Shown: positions 23,867 to 33,185 of the stretch, piece after piece
How the letters are laid out: every line of letters begins with the position of its first letter
How positions within the stretch are numbered: the stretch's first letter is position 1
NCBI RefSeq assembly: GCF_001667185.1
Contig: NZ_LZIC01000029.1
Coordinates: 1 to 36,092, forward strand
Length of the DNA: 36,092 bases
Reading direction: 5' to 3'
DNA from: Mycobacterium sp. 852002-50816_SCH5313054-b
Lineage (GTDB): Bacteria; Actinomycetota; Actinomycetes; Mycobacteriales; Mycobacteriaceae
The notes under the pieces: model-generated
Told to the model about the DNA's origin: nothing
The model's database searches: none
What the model saw: only the letters and a program-made list of their open reading frames with translations
Translations under genes and position numbers: made by a program

Positions 23867-24687
23867 TGAGCGTCGCCGACCATTCCTGGCTGCCACGCGC
23901 GACGTGCGACGGCAGCTGCGTGCGTGTCGGCCCCGCCTCGCCGCGGTGGCGGGTGGTGCTGCGGGTGATGCTGCGCGTCCTGTTGGCGCTGCTGCTGGTG
24001 CCGGTGGTGCCGTTGGCGCTGGTGCCCCTGCCGGGCCAGGCGCGGGTGCAGAGGTTCTATTGCCGGGTGGTGCTGCGCTGCTTCGGTGTCCGGATCAGCG
24101 TGTCGGGGAGCCCGATCCGGAACCTGCGGGGAGTCCTGGTGGTGAGCCCGCACATGTCATGGCTGGATGTGTTCGCCATCGGGTCGGTGCTGCCCGGCTC
24201 GTTCGTGGCCCGCGCCGACCTGTTCGGCGACCTCTCGGTGCGCCTGCTCAAGATCATTCCGATCGAACGCGCCAACCTGCGGCGGCTGCCCGTGGTGGTC
24301 GAGACCGTCGCGCACCGGCTGCGCGCGGGTCACACCGTGGTGGCATTTCCGGAGGGCACCACGTGGTGCGGGCTGGCCTGCGGGTCGTTCTATCCGGCGA
24401 TGTTCCAGGCCGCGATCGACGCCGGTCGGCCCGTGCAGCCGCTCCGGTTGACCTACCACCACGTCGACGGCTGCGTTTCGACCGCTCCGGCCTTCGTCGG
24501 TGACGACACCTTGTGGCGGTCGATGTGCCGGTTGCTGGCCGTGCGCCGCACCTGGGCGCACGTGCACGTGGAATCTCTGCAGCTGCCGGGCGACGACCGG
24601 CGGGCGCTGGCCCGCCGTTGCCAGTCGGCGGTGGGCGTCGGGGTGCCGCAGCGCCCGGGCCGGCGCCACGTGCTGGTGGCTTCCTAG
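23866..24687 (+). CDS. 1-acylglycerol-3-phosphate acyltransferase family (PlsC/OlsA-like, Rv3026c orthologue)
   Basis: A 273-residue membrane-associated acyltransferase. A long hydrophobic stretch (about residues 28-53) precedes the catalytic HX4D motif in SPHMSWLDVFAIG. FVARADLFGDL, IIPIERANLRRLP and FPEGTTWCG complete the PlsC motif set. It is expected to acylate lysophosphatidic acid or, by context with the OlsB-like gene, a lyso-ornithine-type lipid. Translationally coupled to its upstream neighbour. Confidence 0.86.
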   Translation: MSVADHSWLPRATCDGSCVRVGPASPRWRVVLRVMLRVLLALLLVPVVPLALVPLPGQARVQRFYCRVVLRCFGVRISVSGSPIRNLRGVLVVSPHMSWLDVFAIGSVLPGSFVARADLFGDLSVRLLKIIPIERANLRRLPVVVETVAHRLRAGHTVVAFPEGTTWCGLACGSFYPAMFQAAIDAGRPVQPLRLTYHHVDGCVSTAPAFVGDDTLWRSMCRLLAVRRTWAHVHVESLQLPGDDRRALARRCQSAVGVGVPQRPGRRHVLVAS

Positions 24688-24713
24688 CTTTGGGGCCCGT
24701 GCGGACCTGCAGG

Positions 24714-24719
24714 TATCGT
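24714..24719 (+). promoter_or_regulatory. -10 element for cysteine desulfurase gene
   Basis: TATCGT fits the mycobacterial TANNNT -10 pattern and lies ten bases before ATG 24730, predicting a leader of only a few bases. This supports ATG 24730 over the in-frame GTG 24718, which would lie inside the promoter. Confidence 0.55.
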
Positions 24720-24729
24720 GGGGCGCGTC

Positions 24730-25932
24730 ATGGTCTACCTCGATCACGCAGCCACCACCCCGATGCACCCCGCCGCCATCGAGGCGATGACGGCCGTGCT
24801 CGGCACGGTCGGCAACGCCTCGTCACTGCACACCAGCGGCCGGGCGGCGCGGCGGCGGATCGAGGAATCCCGCGAGCTGATCGCGGCCAAGCTGGGCGCG
24901 CGCCCGTCCGAGGTCATCTTCACGGCCGGCGGCACCGAGAGCGACAACCTGGCCGTCAAGGGCATCTACTGGGCCCGGCGCGCGGCCGATCCGCGGCGCC
25001 GGCGCATCGTCACCAGTGAGGTCGAACACCACGCCGTGCTGGACTCGGTGAACTGGCTCGTCGAGCACGAGGGCGCCGAGGTGACCTGGCTACCCACCGC
25101 CGCTGACGGCTCGGTGTCGGCGGCCGCGCTGCGCGAGGCGCTGCAGGGCCACGACGACGTCGCGCTGGTGTCGGTGATGTGGGCCAACAACGAGGTCGGC
25201 ACCCTGCTGCCGGTCGCCGAACTGGCGGCTGTGGCGGCGGAGTTCGGGGTTCCGATGCACAGCGATGCCGTGCAGGCGGTGGGACAGCTGCCCGTCGACT
25301 TCGCCGCCAGCGGGCTGTCGGCGATGAGCGTCACGGCCCACAAGTTCGGCGGCCCGCCCGCCGTGGGGGCGCTGCTGCTGCGCCGCGACGTCACCTGCGT
25401 GCCGCTGTCGCACGGCGGCGGCCAGGAGCGCGACATCCGCTCCGGCACACCCGATGTCGCCGGCGCGGTCGGCATGGCGGCGGCGGCGCGGATCGCGGTG
25501 GACGGGCTCGAACCCAACGCTGCGCGCCTGCGCGCACTGCGCGACCGGCTGGTCGAGGGGGTGCTGGCCGGCATCGACGACGTCAGCCTCAACGGCGCCC
25601 GCGATCCGTCCCCCGCAAGCGGGAGGTACCCCCAGCGGCTGCCCGGCAACGCGCACTTCACCTTCCGCGGTTGTGAGGGCGACGCGCTGTTGATGCTGTT
25701 GGACGCCAACGGGATTGAGTGTTCGACCGGTTCGGCCTGCACGGCCGGTGTCGCGCAGCCGTCGCACGTGCTGACCGCGATGGGCGCCGACCCGGCGAGC
25801 GCCCGAGGATCGCTGCGACTCTCGTTGGGGCACACCAGTGTTGACGCCGACGTCGACGCCGTCTTGCGGGTGCTGCCCGGCGCTGTGGACCGCGCTCGAC
25901 GGGCCGCGCTGGCCGCCGCGGGGGCGCCGTAA
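24730..25932 (+). CDS. iscS: Cysteine desulfurase (IscS/NifS family, Rv3025c orthologue)
   Basis: A PLP-dependent enzyme that removes sulfur from cysteine for tRNA thiolation and Fe-S assembly. 400 residues. [14 protein letters not shown] opens the fold, [12 protein letters not shown] binds [11 protein letters not shown] has the conserved His, and HKFGGPP has the Schiff-base Lys (Lys205). The catalytic Cys is in STGSACTAG (Cys337). Residues 294-302 (SPASGRYPQ) look like an in-frame insertion encoded by a small hairpin repeat, in a loop before RLPGNAHF. It is followed immediately by mnmA (stop TAA 25930-25932, GTG 25933), the expected sulfur relay partner. Confidence 0.93.
   Translation: MVYLDHAATTPMHPAAIEAMTAVLGTVGNASSLHTSGRAARRRIEESRELIAAKLGARPSEVIFTAGGTESDNLAVKGIYWARRAADPRRRRIVTSEVEHHAVLDSVNWLVEHEGAEVTWLPTAADGSVSAAALREALQGHDDVALVSVMWANNEVGTLLPVAELAAVAAEFGVPMHSDAVQAVGQLPVDFAASGLSAMSVTAHKFGGPPAVGALLLRRDVTCVPLSHGGGQERDIRSGTPDVAGAVGMAAAARIAVDGLEPNAARLRALRDRLVEGVLAGIDDVSLNGARDPSPASGRYPQRLPGNAHFTFRGCEGDALLMLLDANGIECSTGSACTAGVAQPSHVLTAMGADPASARGSLRLSLGHTSVDADVDAVLRVLPGAVDRARRAALAAAGAP
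25608..25633 (+). repeat. Small GC-rich hairpin repeat inserted in-frame in iscS
   Basis: CCCGC-AA-GCGGG (25612-25623) followed by AGGTACCCCC gives a short element of about 24 bases, matching the length of the apparent nine-for-one residue insertion. From memory, near-identical hairpin sequences are dispersed in M. avium-complex genomes. Its multiple-of-three length keeps the frame open. Confidence 0.55.
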
Positions 25933-27009
25933 GTGAAGGTCCTCGCCGCGATGAGTGGTGGCGTCGACTCGTCCGTCGCCGCCGCTCGCATGGTCGACGC
26001 CGGGCACGATGTGGTCGGCGTGCACCTGGCGCTCTCCTCGGCGCCGGGCGCGTTGCGCACCGGCTCGCGCGGCTGCTGCTCGAAGGAGGACGCCTCGGAC
26101 GCGCGCCGCGTCGCCGACGTCCTCGGAATACCCTTCTACGTCTGGGATTTCGCGGAGAGGTTCAAGGCGGACGTGATCGACGATTTCGTCGAGTCGTACG
26201 CCCGCGGGGAAACGCCGAACCCCTGCGTGCGGTGCAACCAGCGGATCAAGTTCTCGGCGCTGTCGGCGAAAGCCCTTGCGCTGGGCTTCGATACCGTCGC
26301 CACGGGCCACTATGCCCGGCTGTCCGGCGGGAGGCTGCGCCGCGCCGTCGACCGGGACAAGGATCAGTCGTACGTGCTGGCCGTGTTGACCGCCGAGCAG
26401 TTGCGGCACGCGGCGTTTCCGATCGGGGACACGGCGAAGCCCCACATCCGGGCCGAGGCGGCCCGGCGCGGACTGGCCGTCGCCGACAAGCCCGACAGCC
26501 ACGACATCTGCTTCATCCCGTCCGGGGACACCCGGGCCTTCCTGGGCGAGCGGATCGGGGTGCGCCGCGGCGCCGTCGTCACCGCCGACGGCGCCGTGCT
26601 GGCCACCCATGACGGGGTGCACGGTTTCACCATCGGGCAGCGCAAGGGCCTGGGCATCGCCGGGCCGGGACCCGATGGCCGCCCGCGATACGTGACGTCC
26701 ATCGACGCCGCGACGGGCACGGTTCAGGTAGGCGAGGCCGCCGACCTCGACATCCGCGCGCTGGTCGGGCGGTCCCCGGTCTTCACCGCGGGGGCCCCGC
26801 CCCAGGGCCCCGTCGAGTGCGCCGTGCAGGTGCGGGCGCACGGTGAAACGGCCGGAGCCGTCGCCGAGTTGGTGAACGACGAACTCGTCGTGCGGTTGCG
26901 GGTCCCGCTGCGCGGTGTGGCGTGCGGCCAGACGCTGGTGCTGTACCGCCCGGACGCCGACGGCGACGAGGTGCTCGGCAGTGCCACGATCGCCGGCACC
27001 TCGCGCTGA
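25933..27009 (+). CDS. mnmA: tRNA-specific 2-thiouridylase
   Basis: Forms 2-thiouridine at U34 of Lys, Glu and Gln tRNAs using sulfur from the adjacent desulfurase. 358 residues. The ATP-binding PP-loop is SGGVDSS (residues 8-14). [14 protein letters not shown] contains one redox/catalytic Cys (Cys101), and [11 protein letters not shown] contains the second (Cys193). ATGHYARL and [11 protein letters not shown] are also conserved. GTG 25933 directly abuts the iscS stop, so the two are cotranscribed. Rv3024c orthologue. Confidence 0.95.
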   Translation: MKVLAAMSGGVDSSVAAARMVDAGHDVVGVHLALSSAPGALRTGSRGCCSKEDASDARRVADVLGIPFYVWDFAERFKADVIDDFVESYARGETPNPCVRCNQRIKFSALSAKALALGFDTVATGHYARLSGGRLRRAVDRDKDQSYVLAVLTAEQLRHAAFPIGDTAKPHIRAEAARRGLAVADKPDSHDICFIPSGDTRAFLGERIGVRRGAVVTADGAVLATHDGVHGFTIGQRKGLGIAGPGPDGRPRYVTSIDAATGTVQVGEAADLDIRALVGRSPVFTAGAPPQGPVECAVQVRAHGETAGAVAELVNDELVVRLRVPLRGVACGQTLVLYRPDADGDEVLGSATIAGTSR

Positions 27010-27060
27010 TCTGCTCGGTTCCAAGAATTCGTTGAGGATGCGCCAAGGGCCGCCGCCGAA

Positions 27061-27085
27061 CCTTTTCCTGACAGCCAGGAAAGGA
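27061..27085 (+). promoter_or_regulatory. Hairpin enclosing the ribosome-binding site of the DUF4190 gene
   Basis: CCTTTTCCTG (27061-27070) can pair, with one bulge, to CAGGAAAGG (27076-27084). The right arm is the Shine-Dalgarno sequence AGGAAAGGA, eleven bases before ATG 27096. Folding would hide the ribosome site. It may instead act as a weak end for mnmA transcripts, although no T-run follows. Confidence 0.4.
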
Positions 27086-27095
27086 ATCGGCAGAC

Positions 27096-27380
27096 ATGAG
27101 CACACACCAGATCGCGGCACGGGAGGTGCCGGCCGTCCAGACCAACGCGCTTGCCATCGCGGCGTTCGTGCTGAGCCTCATGGGCATGTACGGCAGCCCG
27201 ATCTTCAGCGGCGTCCTCGCCGCCGTCGCGTTGCGCCAGTCCAGGCACCGCGAGCAGAACGGCTACGCGCTGGCGATCGCCGCGCTGGCGGTCTCGGTTG
27301 CCTTCACGGCCTTACACGTCGCGATGTGGATCCACAGCGGCCAGGCGAATTTCGAGCTGTTCAGCACGGCGCACTGGTGA
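27096..27380 (+). CDS. Small DUF4190-type membrane protein
   Basis: A 94-residue protein with two predicted membrane helices, ALAIAAFVLSLMGMYGSPIF and YALAIAALAVSVAFTALHVA, separated by the polar ALRQSRHREQNGY loop. This is the DUF4190 layout. Function unknown. A strong AGGAAAGGA lies before the ATG. It sits between mnmA and lpqA, where M. tuberculosis has the ESX/PPE/IS1081 island. It is convergent with lpqA and the two stops are a base apart. Confidence 0.8.
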   Translation: MSTHQIAAREVPAVQTNALAIAAFVLSLMGMYGSPIFSGVLAAVALRQSRHREQNGYALAIAALAVSVAFTALHVAMWIHSGQANFELFSTAHW

Positions 27381-27381
27381 G

Positions 27382-28035
27382 CTAGCCGGGAACGTTGGCG
27401 GCGATGTTCGTCATCACGATGTCGGACACCGATTGCGCAAAGCCGCAGAACGTGACCTCCACCATGGCCACCGACAGCACCCGGTAGTCGCGCCCGCACC
27501 CGCCGGGCCCCAGGTGCAGCGAGTTGGCGTTGGCGGTCCAGTCGCCGACCAGCAACTGGCCCGACGAGCCGCCCGCGCAGTTCCCGACGGCGGTCACCAG
27601 GGCGCCGAAGGCGCGCCGCGCGGTGTCGGCGTCCGGATAGGCCGCGGCGCCCTCGGAGATCAGCGCGCCGTCGGGCGGGTCCTGGAACGTGGTCTTGTGG
27701 AACTCCTCGATGTCGGGCCCGAACGTCGCCGTCTCGGCATAGAGGAACCGGCATTCGGCGGGGGTGGTGTCGGCGAGGGCGTCGATGTCCACCGGCCGGC
27801 TGCCATCCATCGAGGGGATGATCGTCAGGTGCTCACCGGCGCCGGTGATCGCGCGCATCCGTGGCTGGTCCAGCAGGATGGTGTCGACGTTGACGCCGTG
27901 CACGCCCTTGGCGGCGGGCCCGAATCCCGGCAGGGCGGCGCCGCCCACCACCCGGGTGCACGCCGTCAGCAGCACCGCGCCGCACACGCATAACAGCAGC
28001 CGCCACGCCCACGCCGATCTCGCTCCGTGCCACAC
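27382..28035 (-). CDS. lpqA: Lipoprotein LpqA (PknH-type sensor domain)
   Basis: A 217-residue exported lipoprotein. The signal peptide RLLLCVCGAVLLTAC has a lipobox LTAC with lipidated Cys26. The mature domain resembles the extracytoplasmic PknH sensor fold: it has paired cysteines (CRFL, NCAGG, GCGRDY, FCGF) and MRAITGAGEHLTIIPSMDGSRP. The role is unknown; surface ligand sensing is inferred from the fold. GTG 28035 is the start, after AAGGGTGTG repeated in tandem. It is divergent from the MetE-like gene. Rv3016 orthologue. Confidence 0.85.
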   Translation of the reverse strand: MWHGARSAWAWRLLLCVCGAVLLTACTRVVGGAALPGFGPAAKGVHGVNVDTILLDQPRMRAITGAGEHLTIIPSMDGSRPVDIDALADTTPAECRFLYAETATFGPDIEEFHKTTFQDPPDGALISEGAAAYPDADTARRAFGALVTAVGNCAGGSSGQLLVGDWTANANSLHLGPGGCGRDYRVLSVAMVEVTFCGFAQSVSDIVMTNIAANVPG

Positions 28036-28109
28036 CCTTCACACCCTTCTCGGCTTGAACCTACCCGCCCCGAACACCCCTCGCGACCGGCGTGCGATGC
28101 GCCGTCGAA

Positions 28110-28115
28110 TACGGT
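28110..28115 (+). promoter_or_regulatory. -10 element giving a probable leaderless MetE-like mRNA
   Basis: TACGGT matches TANNNT and is six bases before GTG 28122, so transcription would start at the initiation codon. This decides the start against an ATG 30 bases upstream. Confidence 0.55.
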
Positions 28116-28121
28116 TGGCCG

Positions 28122-29135
28122 GTGAGTGTTTTCGCGACGGCCAGCGGCATCGGTTCCTGGCCCGGGGCGGCGGCCCGCCCGGCCGCCGAGGTTGTCGTCG
28201 GAGAGTTGGCGGGCGCGCTGGCCCACATCGTCGAGCTGCCCGCCAGGGGAGTGGGCGCCGACCTGCTGGGGCGGGCCGGCGCGCTGCTGATCGACGTGGC
28301 CATCGACACGGTGCCGCGCGGCTACCGCATCGTCGCCCGGCCCGGCGCGGTGACGCGCCGCGCGGTCAGCCTTCTCGACGAGGACATGGACGCGCTGGAG
28401 GAGGCCTGGGAGGCGGCGGGGCTGCGCGGCGCCGGGCGCGTCGTCAAGGTGCAGGCCCCCGGCCCCATCACGCTGGCCGCCGGCCTCGAGCTGGCCAACG
28501 GCCATCGGGCCATCACTGATTCGGGTGCCGTGCGCGACCTGACCGCGTCGTTGGCCGAGGGCGTCGCGGCACACCGGGCGGCGCTGGCCCGGCGACTCGA
28601 CACGACGGTGGTGGTGCAGTTCGACGAGCCGTCGCTGCCGGCGGCCCTGGACGGACAGCTGGCCGGGGTGACGGCGCTGAGCCCGGTCGCCTCGCTCGAC
28701 GAGGTGGTTGCCGAGGCGCTGTTGGCTACCTGCGTCGCGGGCGTGGGCGCCGAGGTGCTGCTGCACAGTTGCGCCCCCGGACTGCCGTGGGATCTGTTGC
28801 AGCGCAGTGGCGTTGGCGCGGTTTCGGTCGACGTGGGCACGCTGAGCGCGCCGGATCTGGACGGGATCGCCGCGTTCGTCGAATCGGGCCGCGCCGTCAT
28901 GCTCGGCGTCGTCGAAAGCAGCGCCCCGCAGCGCAGGCCCGCTGCCGAAGAGGTGGCCGCGGCGGTGGTCGCGGTGACCGATCGACTTCCGTTCGAGCGT
29001 TCGGCGCTGCGCGATCGCATCGGCGTCGCGCCGGCGTGTGGGCTGGCGGGGGCGACGCCCCAGTGGGCCCGGGCCGCGATCGGGCTCGCCCGCAAGGCCG
29101 CCGAGGCGTTCGCGGAGGACCCGGACGCCATCTAG
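28122..29135 (+). CDS. MetE C-terminal-domain-like protein (Rv3015c orthologue)
   Basis: A 337-residue TIM-barrel protein resembling only the catalytic half of cobalamin-independent methionine synthase. GIGSWPG, VKVQAPGPITLAAGLEL and VVVQFDEPSLPA are present. The zinc ligand pattern is retained: LLHSCAPG (His215, Cys217) and VAPACGLAG (Cys306). Classical MetE is about 750 residues and needs its N-terminal half for folate substrates. This protein may therefore use another methyl donor; actinobacterial and archaeal short MetE homologues do so. Function in mycobacteria is unproven. Confidence 0.85.
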   Translation: MSVFATASGIGSWPGAAARPAAEVVVGELAGALAHIVELPARGVGADLLGRAGALLIDVAIDTVPRGYRIVARPGAVTRRAVSLLDEDMDALEEAWEAAGLRGAGRVVKVQAPGPITLAAGLELANGHRAITDSGAVRDLTASLAEGVAAHRAALARRLDTTVVVQFDEPSLPAALDGQLAGVTALSPVASLDEVVAEALLATCVAGVGAEVLLHSCAPGLPWDLLQRSGVGAVSVDVGTLSAPDLDGIAAFVESGRAVMLGVVESSAPQRRPAAEEVAAAVVAVTDRLPFERSALRDRIGVAPACGLAGATPQWARAAIGLARKAAEAFAEDPDAI

Positions 29136-29139
29136 TAGT

Positions 29140-29202
29140 GCAACCAAAAGGTTGCGCTTTACCGCCTCCGGGTGCTGTACTAATAGGCAACCAGGAGGTT
29201 GC
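29140..29202 (+). promoter_or_regulatory. Twin ArsR-type operators O1 and O2
   Basis: Two identical palindromes with different spacers: GCAACC-AAAA-GGTTGC (29140-29155) and GCAACC-AGGA-GGTTGC (29187-29202), 47 bases apart start to start. O2 contains the Shine-Dalgarno AGGAGG of the SRPBCC gene (ATG 29205), and O1 begins four bases after the MetE-like stop. The probable promoter lies between or overlaps them (TTGCGC at 29152; TACTAA at 29178). Autoregulation by the ArsR protein encoded downstream is inferred. Confidence 0.8.
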
Positions 29203-29204
29203 AT

Positions 29205-29690
29205 ATGAGCACTGATCGCATTCAGAAACAAGTCGTATTGCACGCGCCGCTGGACCGGGTGTGGCGGGCCGTCACCGAGGCCGAGGAGTTCGGGCGCTGG
29301 TTCGGCGTGCGCTTCGACGGGCCCTTCGTCGCCGGCGAGCCCGTCACCGCGACGATCACCCCGACCGTCGTCGACGAGGAGGTCGCCAGGCGCCAGGAGC
29401 CGCACGCCGGGGTGACCAGCACGTGGCAGATCGTCGCCATCGAGCCGCGGCGGCGGTTCGCCTACCGCTGGCACCCGTGCGCGGGCGAGCCGGACCTCGA
29501 CCAGGAGCCGACCACGCTGGTCGAGTTCGTCCTGGCCGAGACGCCCGACGGCGTGCTGCTCACCATCACCGAATCGGGATTCGACGCCATCCCGGAGGCG
29601 CGCCGCTCGTCGGCGTTCGAGTCGAATTCCGAGGGCTGGGCCATGCAGACCGATCTGGTGCGCCGCTATCTGGAGGACGCCCGGGTATGA
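29205..29690 (+). CDS. SRPBCC (AHSA1-like) domain protein
   Basis: A 161-residue START-like ligand-binding protein. It starts IQKQVVLHAPLDRVWRAVTE, EEFGRWFGVRFDGPF follows, and the end has ESGFDAIPEARRSSAF and GWAMQTDLVRRYLEDA. This is the AHSA1/CalC-like form commonly encoded with ArsR regulators. ATG 29205 was chosen over a TTG six bases upstream because AGGAGG (29193-29198) fits it. Its stop overlaps the ArsR ATG (29687-29690). Ligand unknown. The pair seems to be an insertion relative to the M. tuberculosis order Rv3015c-ligA. Confidence 0.86.
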   Translation: MSTDRIQKQVVLHAPLDRVWRAVTEAEEFGRWFGVRFDGPFVAGEPVTATITPTVVDEEVARRQEPHAGVTSTWQIVAIEPRRRFAYRWHPCAGEPDLDQEPTTLVEFVLAETPDGVLLTITESGFDAIPEARRSSAFESNSEGWAMQTDLVRRYLEDARV

Positions 29691-30001
29691 GCGCGGTCGC
29701 GGCGCCGATCTTCGACGCGCTCGGGGATCCCAACCGGTTGCGCATCGTCGTGCGGCTCTGCGAGGACGGGCCCAGCTCGACATCGCAAGTCACCCGGGCC
29801 ATTCCGGTCACGCGGCAGGCGGCCAGCAAGCACCTGGCGCTGCTGGAGAATGCCGGGCTGGTCTCCAGCAGCCGCCGGGGGCGCGAGCGCGTCTGGACTG
29901 TGCGGACCGAGCCGCTGGCCCAGGCGAGCGACTACCTCACGCAGTTGTCTCGCCGCTGGGACGCCGCGGTCGACCGGCTGCGCGCGTACGTGGAGGAGTG
30001 A
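29687..30001 (+). CDS. ArsR-family transcriptional regulator
   Basis: A 104-residue winged-helix repressor. IFDALGDPNRLRIVVRLCEDG begins the fold, STSQVTRAIPVTRQAASKHLALLENAGLV divides into helix-turn-helix parts with the recognition helix QAASKHLALLE, and RRGRERVWTV is the wing. The ELCVC metal-binding motif of arsenic sensors is absent, so the protein probably senses something other than heavy metals, perhaps through its SRPBCC partner. It is translationally coupled to the SRPBCC gene. The twin GCAACC palindromes are its probable target. Confidence 0.87.
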   Translation: MSAVAAPIFDALGDPNRLRIVVRLCEDGPSSTSQVTRAIPVTRQAASKHLALLENAGLVSSSRRGRERVWTVRTEPLAQASDYLTQLSRRWDAAVDRLRAYVEE

Positions 30002-30027
30002 GCCGGGCCGGCGTCGGCCCCCTTCGA

Positions 30028-32133
<2,106 letters not shown>

Positions 32134-32137
32134 GGGG

Positions 32138-32794
32138 TCAGCGCAGCATCGTCGCGACGATGCCGGCGAGGTAGCCCAACCGGGCCACCTCCGACGGCCG
32201 GAATTCCGGGCCGGGCCGGCCCAGCACCACCGCCGTGTGCGGGTCGCCCAACGGCGCCGCGACCATCGTCATGTTCATGTCACGCCACGCCTGCGGCACC
32301 CACTCGGCGCTTCCGTCGAGCGCCGACGCGCGCTCGATCGGCAGCCAGGGGGCCGAATCCGCCTTGGTTTCGGGAGCGCCCGGGCTGGCGGCGAGGCGCT
32401 CGAGCTCACCGCCCGAACTGCGCAACACGGTGCACCAGCTGACCCGCAGCACCTTCGGCGCCTCGTCCGCGAGCACCTGGAGCCGCGCGGCGTTGTCGCC
32501 GGCGGCGGCGACATGGTCGAGGAGCTCCAGCTCGCGGTGGGCTTCCAGCAGCCCGGTGTGCGGCCGGACGCTGTCCACGCGGACGTTGGGTAGCGACTCG
32601 GCCGCGGTGATCAGCCGGTCCGGCATCGCCCCCGGTGGCAGCTCGATGACCAGGTCGTCGATCGCATACCCCGAGCTGCGCTCCACCACGTCGAGCGACA
32701 AGATGTCGGCGCCCGCCGAGCCGAGCGCCACTGCCAGCGAACCCAGGCTGCCCGGGCGGTCGGCCAACTCGATGCGCAGGAGGTACGACGGCAC
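32138..32794 (-). CDS. ACT-domain protein (Rv3013 orthologue)
   Basis: A 218-residue cytosolic protein. The N-terminal ACT domain runs from about residue 2 to 75 ([23 protein letters not shown]), a fold that usually binds small ligands such as amino acids. The C-terminal half (from [19 protein letters not shown]) has no assigned function but is well conserved in mycobacteria. GTG 32794 gives the Rv3013 length; the frame extends 24 residues upstream without homology. Divergent from gatC. Confidence 0.85.
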   Translation of the reverse strand: MPSYLLRIELADRPGSLGSLAVALGSAGADILSLDVVERSSGYAIDDLVIELPPGAMPDRLITAAESLPNVRVDSVRPHTGLLEAHRELELLDHVAAAGDNAARLQVLADEAPKVLRVSWCTVLRSSGGELERLAASPGAPETKADSAPWLPIERASALDGSAEWVPQAWRDMNMTMVAAPLGDPHTAVVLGRPGPEFRPSEVARLGYLAGIVATMLR

Positions 32795-32871
32795 GGCCAA
32801 CACTGTCGCACAGCTATGTATCCACAACATTTCGGCGAGCCCTGAGTGCCCGGCGGCCGCAGCCACCCGGT

Positions 32872-32877
32872 TAGGCT
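32872..32877 (+). promoter_or_regulatory. -10 element giving a probable leaderless gatC mRNA
   Basis: TAGGCT fits TANNNT and is eight bases before GTG 32886, so the transcript should begin at or next to the start codon. It is the promoter of the gatC-gatA operon. Confidence 0.55.
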
Positions 32878-32885
32878 TTCCTGTC

Positions 32886-33185
32886 GTGTCTCAGATCTCC
32901 CGCGACGACGTGGCGCACCTGGCCCGGCTCGCCCGGCTGGCGCTGACCGACGGCGAGCTGGACAGCTTCGCCGGCCAACTCGACGCCATCCTGACCCACG
33001 TCAGCCAGATTCAGGCCGTCGACGTCACGGGCGTCGAACCGACCGACAACCCCCTCAAGGACGTCAACGTCACCCGTCCCGACGAAATGACGCCGTGCCT
33101 GACGCAGGCCGAGGCGCTGGCCGAAGCGCCCGAAGCCGTCGACGGCCGCTTCGCCGTGCCGCAGATCCTGGGGGATGCCGAGTGA
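32886..33185 (+). CDS. gatC: Asp-tRNA(Asn)/Glu-tRNA(Gln) amidotransferase subunit C
   Basis: A 99-residue stabilising subunit of the GatCAB complex. It begins [17 protein letters not shown] and ends [13 protein letters not shown], the typical first and last motifs. It wraps between GatA and GatB. The TGA stop overlaps the gatA GTG as GTGA (33182-33185). Confidence 0.94.
   Translation: MSQISRDDVAHLARLARLALTDGELDSFAGQLDAILTHVSQIQAVDVTGVEPTDNPLKDVNVTRPDEMTPCLTQAEALAEAPEAVDGRFAVPQILGDAE

Noticed and set aside
25090..27120. 676-codon minus-strand open frame opposite iscS and mnmA
   Set aside because: It is a shadow of two well-recognised plus-strand genes, His/Gln/Gly-rich with no domain.
28036..28121. 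Possible SAM or cobalamin riboswitch before the MetE-like gene
   Set aside because: The gap is 86 bases, holds a promoter directly at the start codon, and shows no conserved riboswitch core or space for one.
27966..29783. 605-codon minus-strand open frame opposite the MetE-like and SRPBCC genes
   Set aside because: No recognisable motif, crosses the twin ArsR operators, and mirrors the codon bias of the plus-strand genes.
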